This document shows positions 1 to 6,118 of a stretch of 64,000 bases of DNA, piece by piece. The DNA lies in contig NZ_FOBV01000001.1 in the NCBI RefSeq assembly GCF_900109935.1, positions 434,001-498,000 of the forward strand. The letters are read 5' to 3'. Both the position numbers and the translations under genes were made by a program. How positions within the stretch are numbered: the stretch's first letter is position 1; each line of letters starts with the position of its first letter. Under the pieces are notes generated by a model. The model searched no databases, had not been told where the DNA came from, and was given only the letters and a program-made list of their open reading frames with translations. The DNA comes from Chryseobacterium taichungense (lineage in GTDB: Bacteria; Bacteroidota; Bacteroidia; Flavobacteriales; Weeksellaceae).

Positions 1-151
1 CGTTGCCGGGAGAATCATTGCCAATATTCATGAAAATTTTTCACAGATTGATTATATTAAATTAAAAATAACCAAAACAGCTCCGCCAATGAAGGGCGAA
101 ATGAAAGGCGCCAGTATTGAGCTGGAAAAAAGTTTTAAGCCGAATAATTAA
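1..151 (+). CDS. folB: Dihydroneopterin aldolase, C-terminal end (partial)
   Basis: Only the last 49 codons are present; the gene enters from the left edge and stops with TAA at 149-151. The visible tail reads through an IDYIKLKITKTAPP segment and ends in GEMKGASIELEKSF. This matches the C-terminal strand region of FolB, where the enzyme of folate synthesis converts dihydroneopterin to hydroxymethyl-dihydropterin. The conserved feature used is the late K-x-x-PP followed by an S-V/I-E-L-E strand. The catalytic part is outside the window, so the call rests on the tail alone. The related epimerase FolX is an alternative. Confidence 0.65.
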   Translation, partial: VAGRIIANIHENFSQIDYIKLKITKTAPPMKGEMKGASIELEKSFKPNN

Positions 152-187
152 AAAATATTACTATTTTCGTTTAAATATCTTATAGAA

Positions 188-1546
188 TTGAAATTCATTA
201 GCATATTATTTCTTTTAGCTTTTGTCAATATTTTCGGACAGACAGAAAATCAGGTTGCTTCCTATAATTTTCCGAAGATAAGATCCAGCATAACCATGCC
301 GGTGACTATTCCTCTTTCGGAGATCAGCAATATGGTGAATGCTTCAGTAAAAGATCTCATTTATCAGGATGATTCTTACACCGACAATAACAATGATCAA
401 TTCAAAGTAAAAGTCTGGAAAACCCGACCGATAAGGCTTGTAGGCGGCACCAATCAAAATATCCTGATTGAAGTTCCTCTAAAAATATGGGCAGAGAAAG
501 GAATCGGAACACTGGGACTCTATACCTACCAGAGTACGACTTTTGAAACCGTCATGTCTTTCAATACTTCGATAAATTTAAAAAATAACTGGACAATCCA
601 AACCCAAACCCAAACCAATGGTTTCAGATGGGTAACTCAACCCGTTTTGGATTTTGGAAGAATAAAAATCCCGATCACCTCTTTGGTTGAAAAAAGCCTG
701 AAGGAACAGCAGGAGAAATTCTGTAGAACCATCGATCAGCAAATGGCCGGTCAGCTCAATTTTCAGAATTACGCAGTAGCAGCATGGAATGCTTTTTCCA
801 GCCCTTTTCATATTTCGGAAGAATTTAATACATGGCTTAAAATCACACCGATCAACGTTCATATTACACCATTGAAATTTTATGGCAATCAGATCAATAC
901 CAGCTTAGGAATTGATATTTTCTCTGAAACATTTACAGGAAGCAAACCGGAATCTTCACAACTTGTAAAATCTGCTTCTGATTTTGGTTTTGTTTCTTCG
1001 CTTGCAAATCAGTTTTTGCTTCAGACAACAGCTAATGTTCCGTTCACAGAAGCGACTTCTATAGCCCGTACTATGTTTTTAAATAAAGAATATGATGTGA
1101 GAGGCTCATCTGTTAAAATCACTGACATCAAAGTTTACGGTGTTGATGATCGTATTATGATTGAAGCACAAACAGAAGGCTATGTTAACGGTACCGTGTT
1201 CATTTCAGGAATCCCTGTTTATAGCGATCTCAAAAAGAAAATAGTATTATCCGATACCAAATTTAAACTGAAAACTTCAAATATTCTACAAAAGACTGCC
1301 ACTCTGCTTTTCCGTGGAAAGATTATAAAAATGATCGAAGAAGAATACGGAATCCCTACTCAGGATCTTGAGAATAATTCTAAGAAAAGTATTGAAGAGG
1401 CATTCAACAAAGAATATTATAAAGGATTAAAAATGAGCGGACAGGTTTTTAATTTAAAGCCGGGAAATATCCTGATGAATCCTTCAGGAATCACCGCTGT
1501 TATTGATACCAATGCCTCTTTGAAACTAATGTTAAACGGAATGTAA
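188..1546 (+). CDS. DUF4403 family secreted protein
   Basis: A 452-residue protein with a signal peptide (FISILFLLAFVNIFGQ) and no further membrane segment, so it is probably periplasmic or on the inner face of the outer membrane. The rest is long beta-rich sequence. Features such as SSITMPVTIPLSEISNMVN and a late PSGITAVIDTNASLKL repeat-like segment fit the DUF4403 family, whose members resemble lipid-binding BPI/SMP-like folds. The start is TTG: it opens a proper signal peptide, and the next in-frame ATG (residue 37) lies beyond it. The function is not known. It sits 18 bp before the RDD gene and may be transcribed with it. Confidence 0.7.
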   Translation: MKFISILFLLAFVNIFGQTENQVASYNFPKIRSSITMPVTIPLSEISNMVNASVKDLIYQDDSYTDNNNDQFKVKVWKTRPIRLVGGTNQNILIEVPLKIWAEKGIGTLGLYTYQSTTFETVMSFNTSINLKNNWTIQTQTQTNGFRWVTQPVLDFGRIKIPITSLVEKSLKEQQEKFCRTIDQQMAGQLNFQNYAVAAWNAFSSPFHISEEFNTWLKITPINVHITPLKFYGNQINTSLGIDIFSETFTGSKPESSQLVKSASDFGFVSSLANQFLLQTTANVPFTEATSIARTMFLNKEYDVRGSSVKITDIKVYGVDDRIMIEAQTEGYVNGTVFISGIPVYSDLKKKIVLSDTKFKLKTSNILQKTATLLFRGKIIKMIEEEYGIPTQDLENNSKKSIEEAFNKEYYKGLKMSGQVFNLKPGNILMNPSGITAVIDTNASLKLMLNGM

Positions 1547-1564
1547 AAACTAATATATTTAACC

Positions 1565-2077
1565 ATGAAAAAAATATTAAGAGTTGTTGAAAACAACAGA
1601 GCAGGCTCGTGGCTTCGTTTTGGTAATCTTATCATTGACAGGATTGTTGTTCTTATCCTTTTTATGATGTTCGGATTTTTTGCTTCTTTAAGTTATGAAA
1701 TTTTCGGAATCGAATACTTTATTAACCTGGCTACAGCTTTAGGAGCGGTAAATAAATTTATGGATATAGTCATTACCTCAACTGTGTATTTTTTATATGC
1801 TTTACTGATGGAATATTTTACCAAAGGAAGAACAGTCGGAAAGTTTATTACAGGTACCAGAGCTATTTCAACAGATGGTACAGAACCAACTTTTATGGAC
1901 TATTTTATCCGTAATATTTCCCGTCTTGTACCTTTTGATGCACTTTCATTTTTAGGAGGAGGAAACGGATGGCATGACAGCTGGAGTGATACACGGGTAA
2001 TTAATATTAAAAATTATAAAGCTGAAACCCAGATCAAAAGCGAGATTGAAAGCATAGGCACAAAAGAAATTGCCTGA
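1565..2077 (+). CDS. RDD family membrane protein
   Basis: A 170-residue inner-membrane protein. An N-terminal WLRFGNLIIDRIVVLILF segment carries the spaced Arg and Asp that name the RDD family. A second hydrophobic segment (TSTVYFLYALLMEYF) follows, then the KGRTVGKFITGTRAI motif typical of the family, and IRNISRLVPFDALSFL. RDD proteins are poorly understood; some have been linked to Na+/H+ exchange or act as accessory membrane proteins. It begins with ATG 18 bp after the DUF4403 gene, so co-transcription is likely. It ends just before the promoter of tRNA-Cys. Confidence 0.8.
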   Translation: MKKILRVVENNRAGSWLRFGNLIIDRIVVLILFMMFGFFASLSYEIFGIEYFINLATALGAVNKFMDIVITSTVYFLYALLMEYFTKGRTVGKFITGTRAISTDGTEPTFMDYFIRNISRLVPFDALSFLGGGNGWHDSWSDTRVINIKNYKAETQIKSEIESIGTKEIA

Positions 2078-2084
2078 AAAATTT

Positions 2085-2113
2085 TTGTTAAATCATATAT
2101 TTTGTTATATTTG
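2085..2113 (+). promoter_or_regulatory. Promoter of tRNA-Cys
   Basis: TTG at 2085-2087, an 18-bp spacer, then TATATTTG at 2106-2113. This is the Bacteroidetes sigma-70 pattern (TTG, spacer, TAnnTTTG). The tRNA begins 25 bp downstream. Confidence 0.7.
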
Positions 2114-2137
2114 CACACCTAAAAATGGTAAAGACAG

Positions 2138-2208
2138 GGTACTTTGGCCGAGCGGCTAGGCAGTGGTCTGCAACACCATCTACAGCGGTTCGAATCCGCT
2201 AGGTACCT
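2138..2208 (+). tRNA. tRNA-Cys (GCA)
   Basis: A complete cloverleaf can be drawn. Acceptor strand GGTACTT pairs with AGGTACC (2201-2207). The anticodon stem GTGGT/ACCAT encloses the loop CTGCAAC, giving anticodon GCA for cysteine. The T-arm carries GGTTCGAATCC. The 3' CCA is not encoded. A promoter precedes it and a strong terminator follows at 2213-2259. It marks the left edge of an accessory patch. Confidence 0.93.
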
Positions 2209-2212
2209 CTTC

Positions 2213-2259
2213 GCTTCTCTATATAAACTGATGATCAGTGATTATAGAGAAGCTTTTTT
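2213..2259 (+). terminator. Rho-independent terminator after tRNA-Cys
   Basis: The 11-bp inverted repeat GCTTCTCTATA / TATAGAGAAGC (2213-2223 and 2243-2253) is followed directly by TTTTTT. Confidence 0.8.
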
Positions 2260-2326
2260 GTTTTGTGTCTATTTCTGTGTCAAAAACTCAGAAATTAATA
2301 TTTACTAACATTTAAAACTAACAACT

Positions 2327-2491
2327 ATGGAAGTCATTAAAAATGGAATAAGAACATAACTGATTCTATCAAAGATAACTTCAACAGCTTCAACTTTAAT
2401 TTTAGACCGACTAAAACATCCATTAATTGCCGCTTTTCAATATTTGATCATTTTTAACTGGAAACCTATGAAAGTGGGACGACTAATTTGA
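2327..2491 (+). pseudogene. Decayed N-terminal fragment of a small membrane protein
   Basis: From ATG at 2327 one frame reads MEVIKNGIRT, then a TAA stop at 2357, and then continues open in the same frame through a stretch containing LDRLKHPLIAAF and IIFNWKP to TGA at 2491. The D/E-R-I/L-K-x-P-L/I...NWKP pattern resembles the start of small membrane proteins that begin with an amphipathic lead, then R(I/L)K.P and a first membrane helix ending in NW. The next frame over encodes a plausible DSIKDNFNS lead, so indels as well as the stop may be involved. The rest of the gene is missing. This is an inference from weak resemblance. Apart from this fragment and the two terminators, nothing else is seen in 2209-2628. 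Confidence 0.35.
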
Positions 2492-2628
2492 TGAAATTAA
2501 CTTAACTTCTTTTGCTTTGCAAATGCTAGACAAATAAGATATATCTAACTAGAAGTATATAAATTACAATTGCGTCAATGGATTTAGATTTTTTGTATAT
2601 TAGCTCCTAACTACAAAAATAAATAGCT

Positions 2629-2856
2629 ATGACAAAACATTTTGAAGAAAAAGATTGGATACAGGTATCTGACGGGTTTAAGTTTGAAGTTGAAATGCAA
2701 GAACATGACAAAAAACCGATTATTCAAACCTATCAAACAGATGGGAATACTTTTAGACATATGACAGTCCCGACAATCATAGTTGAAAATATTATTAGAT
2801 TAGAGGTTAATCGTCCATTCAACGGCTATGTTGTGGTTATTTTTGACAAAGAATAA
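2629..2856 (+). CDS. Small hypothetical protein
   Basis: A 75-residue soluble acidic protein beginning MTKHFEEKDWIQVSDGFKFE and ending in a strand-like GYVVVIFDKE. No signal peptide, membrane segment or metal-binding motif is visible, and no family is recognised. The alternation of charged and beta-branched residues suggests a small all-beta domain. It has its own ATG after a spacer of several hundred bases and a strong terminator directly behind it, so it looks like a single-gene unit. Coding is supported mainly by the natural amino-acid composition and the terminator placement. Confidence 0.55.
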   Translation: MTKHFEEKDWIQVSDGFKFEVEMQEHDKKPIIQTYQTDGNTFRHMTVPTIIVENIIRLEVNRPFNGYVVVIFDKE

Positions 2857-2861
2857 TAGTA

Positions 2862-2896
2862 AAAAAGGCTGGCTTACTTTTGAGCCAGCCTTTTTT
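2862..2896 (+). terminator. Terminator
   Basis: Inverted repeat AGGCTGGCT...AGCCAGCCT, flanked by an A-run on the left and a T-run on the right, so it could act in both directions. It follows the small gene at 2629. In the rest of 2897-3257 no gene or structured element was recognised. Confidence 0.75.
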
Positions 2897-3257
2897 ATTT
2901 TGCAAAGAATAAATCTGCTTCTGTTTTTCTACGGCGAATCAAACCCTTAGTTATACTCTATTTATATCTAATATTCTTTTTAGCCCATTGTATTCGTTGC
3001 AGTTTGGTGTTCTGAATTGTAGCCCTGATGTTAGGTTTTGAAAGGTTTTCTGAAGCTATTTGCGCATTATAATTGTAAAAAATCTTCTATAAGCCAGTAC
3101 AAAATACATAATAAAAAATTATACTAGCATGATCTACTTAAGATATAACCAATTCACTTTCAAGACATTCTTAAAAAGATTGATCTCGACTCGGAAAACA
3201 ATTTTTATTTCGATGCAGATTGAAAATATCCCCACCTAATAAAATGGGGAATTTAAT

Positions 3258-3440
3258 TTAATAGCAACTGCTACAGTTTTTTTTATCTACATATTCTTTA
3301 TTGCCTGAAGAATTAACATAATAGCAGCCTCCTTTTTCTCCGACATATAATGTGTGTCCTTTATAAGAACATCCTCCTGAACCATCACTACATGATATTG
3401 CAATTAAAAAAATTGCACTAAGTAAAATTATTTTTTTCAT
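3258..3440 (-). CDS. Small Cys-rich lipoprotein
   Basis: A 60-residue protein with a lipoprotein signal (KKIILLSAIFLIAISC); Cys17 would be lipidated after cleavage. The mature part of about 44 residues carries six Cys in all and a GxxGGCYYVNSSGNKEYVDK stretch. That stretch resembles the short PBCV-specific basic adaptor-like repeat (GxxGGxYYxNxxGxKxYV) found at the ends of many secreted or surface proteins. It therefore looks like a free-standing exported adaptor-like domain anchored to a membrane. Function is unknown. It stands alone, with no gene within 300 bp on its strand. Confidence 0.65.
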   Translation of the reverse strand: MKKIILLSAIFLIAISCSDGSGGCSYKGHTLYVGEKGGCYYVNSSGNKEYVDKKNCSSCY

Positions 3441-3580
3441 GATAAATTATTTAATGATACAAAAATATTCTATCATCTTATAAAAAAATTACGGCTTCCC
3501 GTAGTGATATTCGTAAAGAACAAATCCGTTTTTACTTTTCTATATCCTGAAACAGATCTTATCAGCCTAAAAGTTTGTAT

Positions 3581-3657
3581 AAAAAATCCCCGAACTACTC
3601 CGGGGATTAAAAACTTATAACCATGAAAAACTCAAAATTGAGCTGTAATTTTAATAA
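3581..3657 (-). ncRNA. Repeated small RNA-like unit, copy A
   Basis: Read on the minus strand: a degenerate promoter box TTAAAATTAC around 3643-3655, a short CTCA...TGAG hairpin (3621-3640), the conserved linker TTTTTCATGGTTATAAGTTTTTA, and a terminator hairpin AATCCCCG/CGGGGATT (3585-3592 and 3601-3608) followed by TTTTTT. The linker is shared with copies at 5325-5403 and 5783-5864, while the terminator stem is different but fully paired in each. No conserved reading frame runs through it. It lies in the otherwise empty 3441-3769 spacer. Its promoter is the weakest of the set. Confidence 0.45.
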
Positions 3658-3769
3658 TTTAAACCTAATTTATCAGCCTTTTAAAGGCTAAAGATATTGC
3701 CTTTGGTTTTATATACGACAAATCGATGAAAACGGTTTTAATTTTTAACTCAGTTCTTTTGAATTTCTG

Positions 3770-4267
3770 TTATACTCTGTTATTAATGCCTATTTGCTGT
3801 AATGCTGAAGGAGTAAGCTCAATGCCCAAATCTGCATAAGCCAAGGCTTCAGTTGTTTCTCCAAACAAATCTCCACCCCCTAAACAGTTTTGCCGAACTT
3901 GCACAAATTGATACATAGACAGAAATAGGGTGAGTTTTAGTGAATTATTCTTAACTTCATTTGCAGCACTTAAATGGAATCCATGAAACAAAACTTTCTT
4001 TTCCGCTTCATCATATTTGTAAAAATGTAATTGATTAGTTCCGTCGAATTCAAGAGGTTCCGGCTCTATAATATTTCCATCTTCAAGACATGGCACAAAC
4101 ATTTCCTGCTTTAGGGGTTGTTTTAAAAGCTTTGTATAATTTGTTACTCTAACGATGAATTCACGCCGCGCAAGATCCAATTCATCTGATTGGTTGCAAT
4201 TGTCGCAAACTTTTAGAAGGTCGTCTGCTTGTTCCAGAACGAAATCTGAAAGAGGCATTAGTTTCAT
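3770..4267 (-). CDS. Hypothetical protein divergent from an RHH gene
   Basis: A 165-residue soluble protein with no signal peptide. An N-terminal helical part (LSDFVLEQADDLLKVCDN) precedes a mixed region with LHFYKYDEAEKKVLFHGFHL. The C-terminal part is helical and carries CLGGGDLFGETTEALAYADL. No family is recognised. It is transcribed away from a small ribbon-helix-helix protein at 4388, with a palindromic sequence at 4295-4315 in the shared 120-bp promoter region. This suggests the two genes may be regulated together, but nothing in the sequence says what this protein does. Confidence 0.6.
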   Translation of the reverse strand: MKLMPLSDFVLEQADDLLKVCDNCNQSDELDLARREFIVRVTNYTKLLKQPLKQEMFVPCLEDGNIIEPEPLEFDGTNQLHFYKYDEAEKKVLFHGFHLSAANEVKNNSLKLTLFLSMYQFVQVRQNCLGGGDLFGETTEALAYADLGIELTPSALQQIGINNRV

Positions 4268-4294
4268 GATTAATAATTTGAGTTATCTTACAAA

Positions 4295-4315
4295 TGTATA
4301 CGACATTGGTATACA
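4295..4315. promoter_or_regulatory. Candidate operator: 7-bp inverted repeat
   Basis: Perfect inverted repeat TGTATAC-N7-GTATACA in the divergent promoter region between 3770-4267 (minus) and 4388-4570 (plus). Its place next to a gene for a DNA-binding ribbon-helix-helix protein makes autoregulation a reasonable guess. For the plus gene, TTG near 4345 and TATCTTTA about 20 bp later form a plausible promoter. Confidence 0.45.
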
Positions 4316-4387
4316 ATCCAAACTTTTTTTTATTAAAAACACAATTGTGGTACCTGTTTTTTATCTATCTTTACGTAAAACTAAGAA

Positions 4388-4570
4388 ATGGCAAAAAAGC
4401 AAACATCCGTTAGAATGACCGATGAGGTCAGAATGCTTTTGGAAATATTGTGTGAAAAAAGAAATCACAACCAGGTTGAAGTTATTGAGGCGGGAATTCG
4501 AAGCGAGGCACGGAAAGAAAAGATAACAGCAAAGGAAATTCAGAATTTTAAGAATAAGAATAAAATATAA
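4388..4570 (+). CDS. Ribbon-helix-helix DNA-binding protein
   Basis: A 60-residue basic protein. It opens with a beta strand KKQTSVRMTDEVRMLL, followed by two helices (LEILCEKRNHNQVEVIEAGI and RSEARKEKI). This is the Arc/CopG/MetJ-type ribbon-helix-helix plan, in which a dimer inserts the strand into the major groove. Such small proteins are often plasmid- or toxin-associated repressors. Its stop is only 2 bp before the start of a 31-codon membrane peptide gene, so the two probably share a transcript. A perfect inverted repeat upstream is a candidate binding site. Confidence 0.65.
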   Translation: MAKKQTSVRMTDEVRMLLEILCEKRNHNQVEVIEAGIRSEARKEKITAKEIQNFKNKNKI

Positions 4571-4572
4571 CC

Positions 4573-4668
4573 ATGTACGAAATTAATATTTATACCATTT
4601 TAGGAAGCATAATTATTGGTGCTGTTATGGGACTAATAGTAAAATACAACCTTTCGAAAAAAAACTAA
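4573..4668 (+). CDS. 31-residue single-helix membrane peptide
   Basis: ATG at 4573 lies 2 bp after the stop of the RHH gene. The product is a short peptide with one hydrophobic helix containing ILGSIIIGAVMGLIVKY and a basic tail LSKKN, ending at TAA 4666-4668. The tight spacing, the complete helix with a positive-inside tail and the lack of any competing frame support it being translated. Short hydrophobic peptides next to small DNA-binding proteins recall toxin or holin-like modules, but that is speculative. A long perfect hairpin follows at 4700-4751. Confidence 0.5.
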   Translation: MYEINIYTILGSIIIGAVMGLIVKYNLSKKN

Positions 4669-4699
4669 AAAATAGAATTCTACATTTCAATAAAATATA

Positions 4700-4751
4700 A
4701 AATATTTAAAAAAATAGCTGCCGTTCAAGAAAACTATTTTTTTAAATATTT
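4700..4751. terminator. Perfect 18-bp hairpin between convergent genes
   Basis: AAATATTTAAAAAAATAG at 4700-4717 is perfectly repeated in inverse at 4734-4751 with a 16-base loop. The A7/T7 runs give a T-tract on either strand, so it can end transcription of both the plus operon and the minus gene that stops at 4753. Confidence 0.65.
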
Positions 4752-4752
4752 A

Positions 4753-5031
4753 TTAACGTATGATCTTTTCTATACCGGCTTTAGCAGCATTGAATGCTTC
4801 TTCTGCTTCTTCATAAAGTATATTTACGGAAATTTCAAAGCCGCTTGCCATAAAAAAAGTCACATTACCATCAATATTAAAACTAAGGAAACCAATATGA
4901 TTTACATTAATAACTAATGGTTTACCTAATACTTTTGCACCTTCAATAGAGTTCGGCTTTTTTACATTGATGATGTTAGAAGCCTTTATATATATTAACC
5001 CTTCTGATGTTGTTTTTGTGATATAAGACAC
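4753..5031 (-). CDS. Hypothetical protein
   Basis: A 92-residue protein, mostly beta-rich (GLIYIKASNIINVKKP, PLVINVNHIGFLSFNIDGNV, TFFMASGFEISVNI), followed by a C-terminal helix EEAEEAFNAAKAGIEKII. There is no signal peptide or membrane segment. The pattern of strands then one helix suggests a small PH-like or LytTR-like fold, but no family is recognised with confidence. It stands alone, ending 1 bp from the 18-bp hairpin. Confidence 0.5.
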   Translation of the reverse strand: MSYITKTTSEGLIYIKASNIINVKKPNSIEGAKVLGKPLVINVNHIGFLSFNIDGNVTFFMASGFEISVNILYEEAEEAFNAAKAGIEKIIR

Positions 5032-5080
5032 TCAGTAATTTTTATGTAAAGATAGATATTTCAAGATTATCAAAAAAAAT

Positions 5081-5171
5081 CCCCAGCCACGGCAGAGGAT
5101 TAAATGAAAAAATTAATATTTAAGTGATGGTGTTTTTCTTTAAAATATTCTCAGATTTCTCTGAGAATATT
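5081..5171. repeat. Two hairpins in a gene-free spacer
   Basis: The first, ATCCCC...GAGGAT at 5081-5102, is followed by a T-run on the minus strand and could be a terminator; upstream of it on that strand TTTTTTCATTTAATCC faintly resembles the linker of the repeated RNA units. The second is a perfect 12-bp stem, AATATTCTCAGA/TCTGAGAATATT at 5144-5171, with a 4-base loop and no T-run. No gene was found in 5032-5508. Confidence 0.4.
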
Positions 5172-5253
5172 ATAAGTTTAAGTTCCTTTAAGGATTTTTT
5201 AATAGTTGTTTTTAGATATTCAAGTTTTATGCCATGATATTATAATCTTTGAT

Positions 5254-5287
5254 ATTGTTGATTATAATTAATTGTTGATTATAATTA
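5254..5287. repeat. 17-bp direct tandem duplication
   Basis: ATTGTTGATTATAATTA occurs twice head to tail (5254-5270 and 5271-5287) with no mismatch, in a non-coding spacer. Confidence 0.8.
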
Positions 5288-5324
5288 TACGATATAGATG
5301 AAGGATAGTAATTGTTATATCAAT

Positions 5325-5403
5325 AAAAAAGCCCCTGAGTAACAGGGGCTAAAAACTAATAACCATGAAAACTCAATTAAACATGAGAATCAGTGCAAAT
5401 GTA
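5325..5403 (-). ncRNA. Repeated small RNA-like unit, copy B
   Basis: On the minus strand: promoter box TACATTTGC (5395-5403), predicted start near 5389, a CTCA...TGAG hairpin, the conserved linker TTTTCATGGTTATTAGTTTTTA, then a terminator stem AGCCCCTG/CAGGGGCT (5330-5337 and 5343-5350) and TTTTTT. The predicted transcript is about 65 bases. The linker is nearly identical to copy C and close to copy A, whereas the terminator stem has different bases that still pair. This points to a structured RNA rather than a protein gene. Confidence 0.6.
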
Positions 5404-5482
5404 AATATAATTTTCTTTAAAATTGATGATTATAATCTATATTTTTTTTCTCTTTTTTTCATAGGATTTATATGGTTTTAAT

Positions 5483-5490
5483 TACATTTG
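5483..5490 (+). promoter_or_regulatory. Promoter box ahead of the small frame-disrupted gene
   Basis: TACATTTG fits TAnnTTTG, 17 bp before the ATG at 5507. It supports transcription of the frame at 5509-5742. Confidence 0.45.
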
Positions 5491-5508
5491 TAAAAAAACT
5501 GATAACAT

Positions 5509-5742
5509 GACATTCAGCAAAGCCTTAAAACACAAGAAAACGATGTTAAAAACTCGAGTAATTTTACCAAAACCCTTTATGATTTTATCATCATTCCTTC
5601 TATTGAAGAAGAGGGAAAAAAGTATCTTGATGATTTTAGAAAATGTCCATCTTCATTTGTTGACGAAAGCTGTAAAGACTACAGCAGTGATTCCAGATTT
5701 AAATTATATCTATACTGTAAAAATCAAAACAATGCATCATAA
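5509..5742 (+). pseudogene. Small acidic Cys-containing protein with a disrupted start
   Basis: The frame from 5509 to TAA at 5742 (77 codons) reads like a real soluble protein. It includes SNFTKTLYDFIIIPSIEEE, GKKYLDDFRKCPSSFVDESC and a tail RFKLYLYCKNQNNAS, with four Cys. It has no ATG: a TAA lies two codons upstream, and the only ATG (5507-5509) is one base out of frame. A single missing base after that ATG would give M-x-I-Q-Q-S-L. So either the start has been lost, or translation begins at the rare ATT at 5512. The frame that does begin at 5507 gives an unnatural Lys/Leu-rich product and was not accepted. Confidence 0.45.
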
Positions 5743-5782
5743 TGCACAGGATGGTATAGGAACTTTAAAAATTATTTTCATT

Positions 5783-5864
5783 AAAAAAAGTCCTCATATT
5801 TCTATGAGGACTAAAAACTAATAACCATGAAAACTCAAATTAAACATGAGTGACTGCAAATTTA
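5783..5864 (-). ncRNA. Repeated small RNA-like unit, copy C
   Basis: On the minus strand: promoter box TAAATTTGC (5856-5864), predicted start near 5850, a CTCA...TGAG hairpin, the linker TTTTCATGGTTATTAGTTTTTA, and a terminator stem AGTCCTCATA/TATGAGGACT (5789-5798 and 5803-5812) followed by T7. The predicted transcript is about 68 bases. This is the best-formed copy because the promoter box is a perfect match and the terminator has a 10-bp stem. In the remaining spacer to 6118 only a terminator for the next gene is seen. Confidence 0.65.
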
Positions 5865-6060
5865 ATAAATGTTCAGGTTATAAAAAGTCTTTATCATTAT
5901 ATATTTTTTTGATTTAACAAATTTTATTAATAATTAAGAATGGCTTTAAATTACATTTAAGCATGAATCGACCTGTGTAAAAGGGATTCCACCAGATAAT
6001 CCATTGTTTAATTCATCTAATAAAATTAAACAAGCATTTAATATATGTTAAAATTTATCC

Positions 6061-6090
6061 ATAAAAATAGCTCTCATTTTGAGAGCTATT
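6061..6090 (-). terminator. Terminator of the large adhesin gene
   Basis: AATAGCTCTC/GAGAGCTATT (6066-6075 and 6081-6090), followed by TTTTTAT on the minus strand, about 30 bp after the stop at 6119. Confidence 0.75.
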
Positions 6091-6118
6091 GTAAATTTAT
6101 AAGTTGAATAATAAGATG

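Noticed and set aside
4155..4418. Plus-strand frame across the divergent promoter region
   Set aside because: It overlaps two better supported genes and would run through the palindrome and promoter.
5507..5821. Open frame of 104 codons as a gene
   Set aside because: Its product is an unnatural Lys/Leu/Thr-rich sequence, while the adjacent frame from 5509 to 5742 reads like a real protein; it also runs into the terminator hairpin of RNA unit C.
2138..6118. Integrated element bounded by a duplicated tRNA-Cys end
   Set aside because: No second copy of the tRNA 3' end and no integrase were found.
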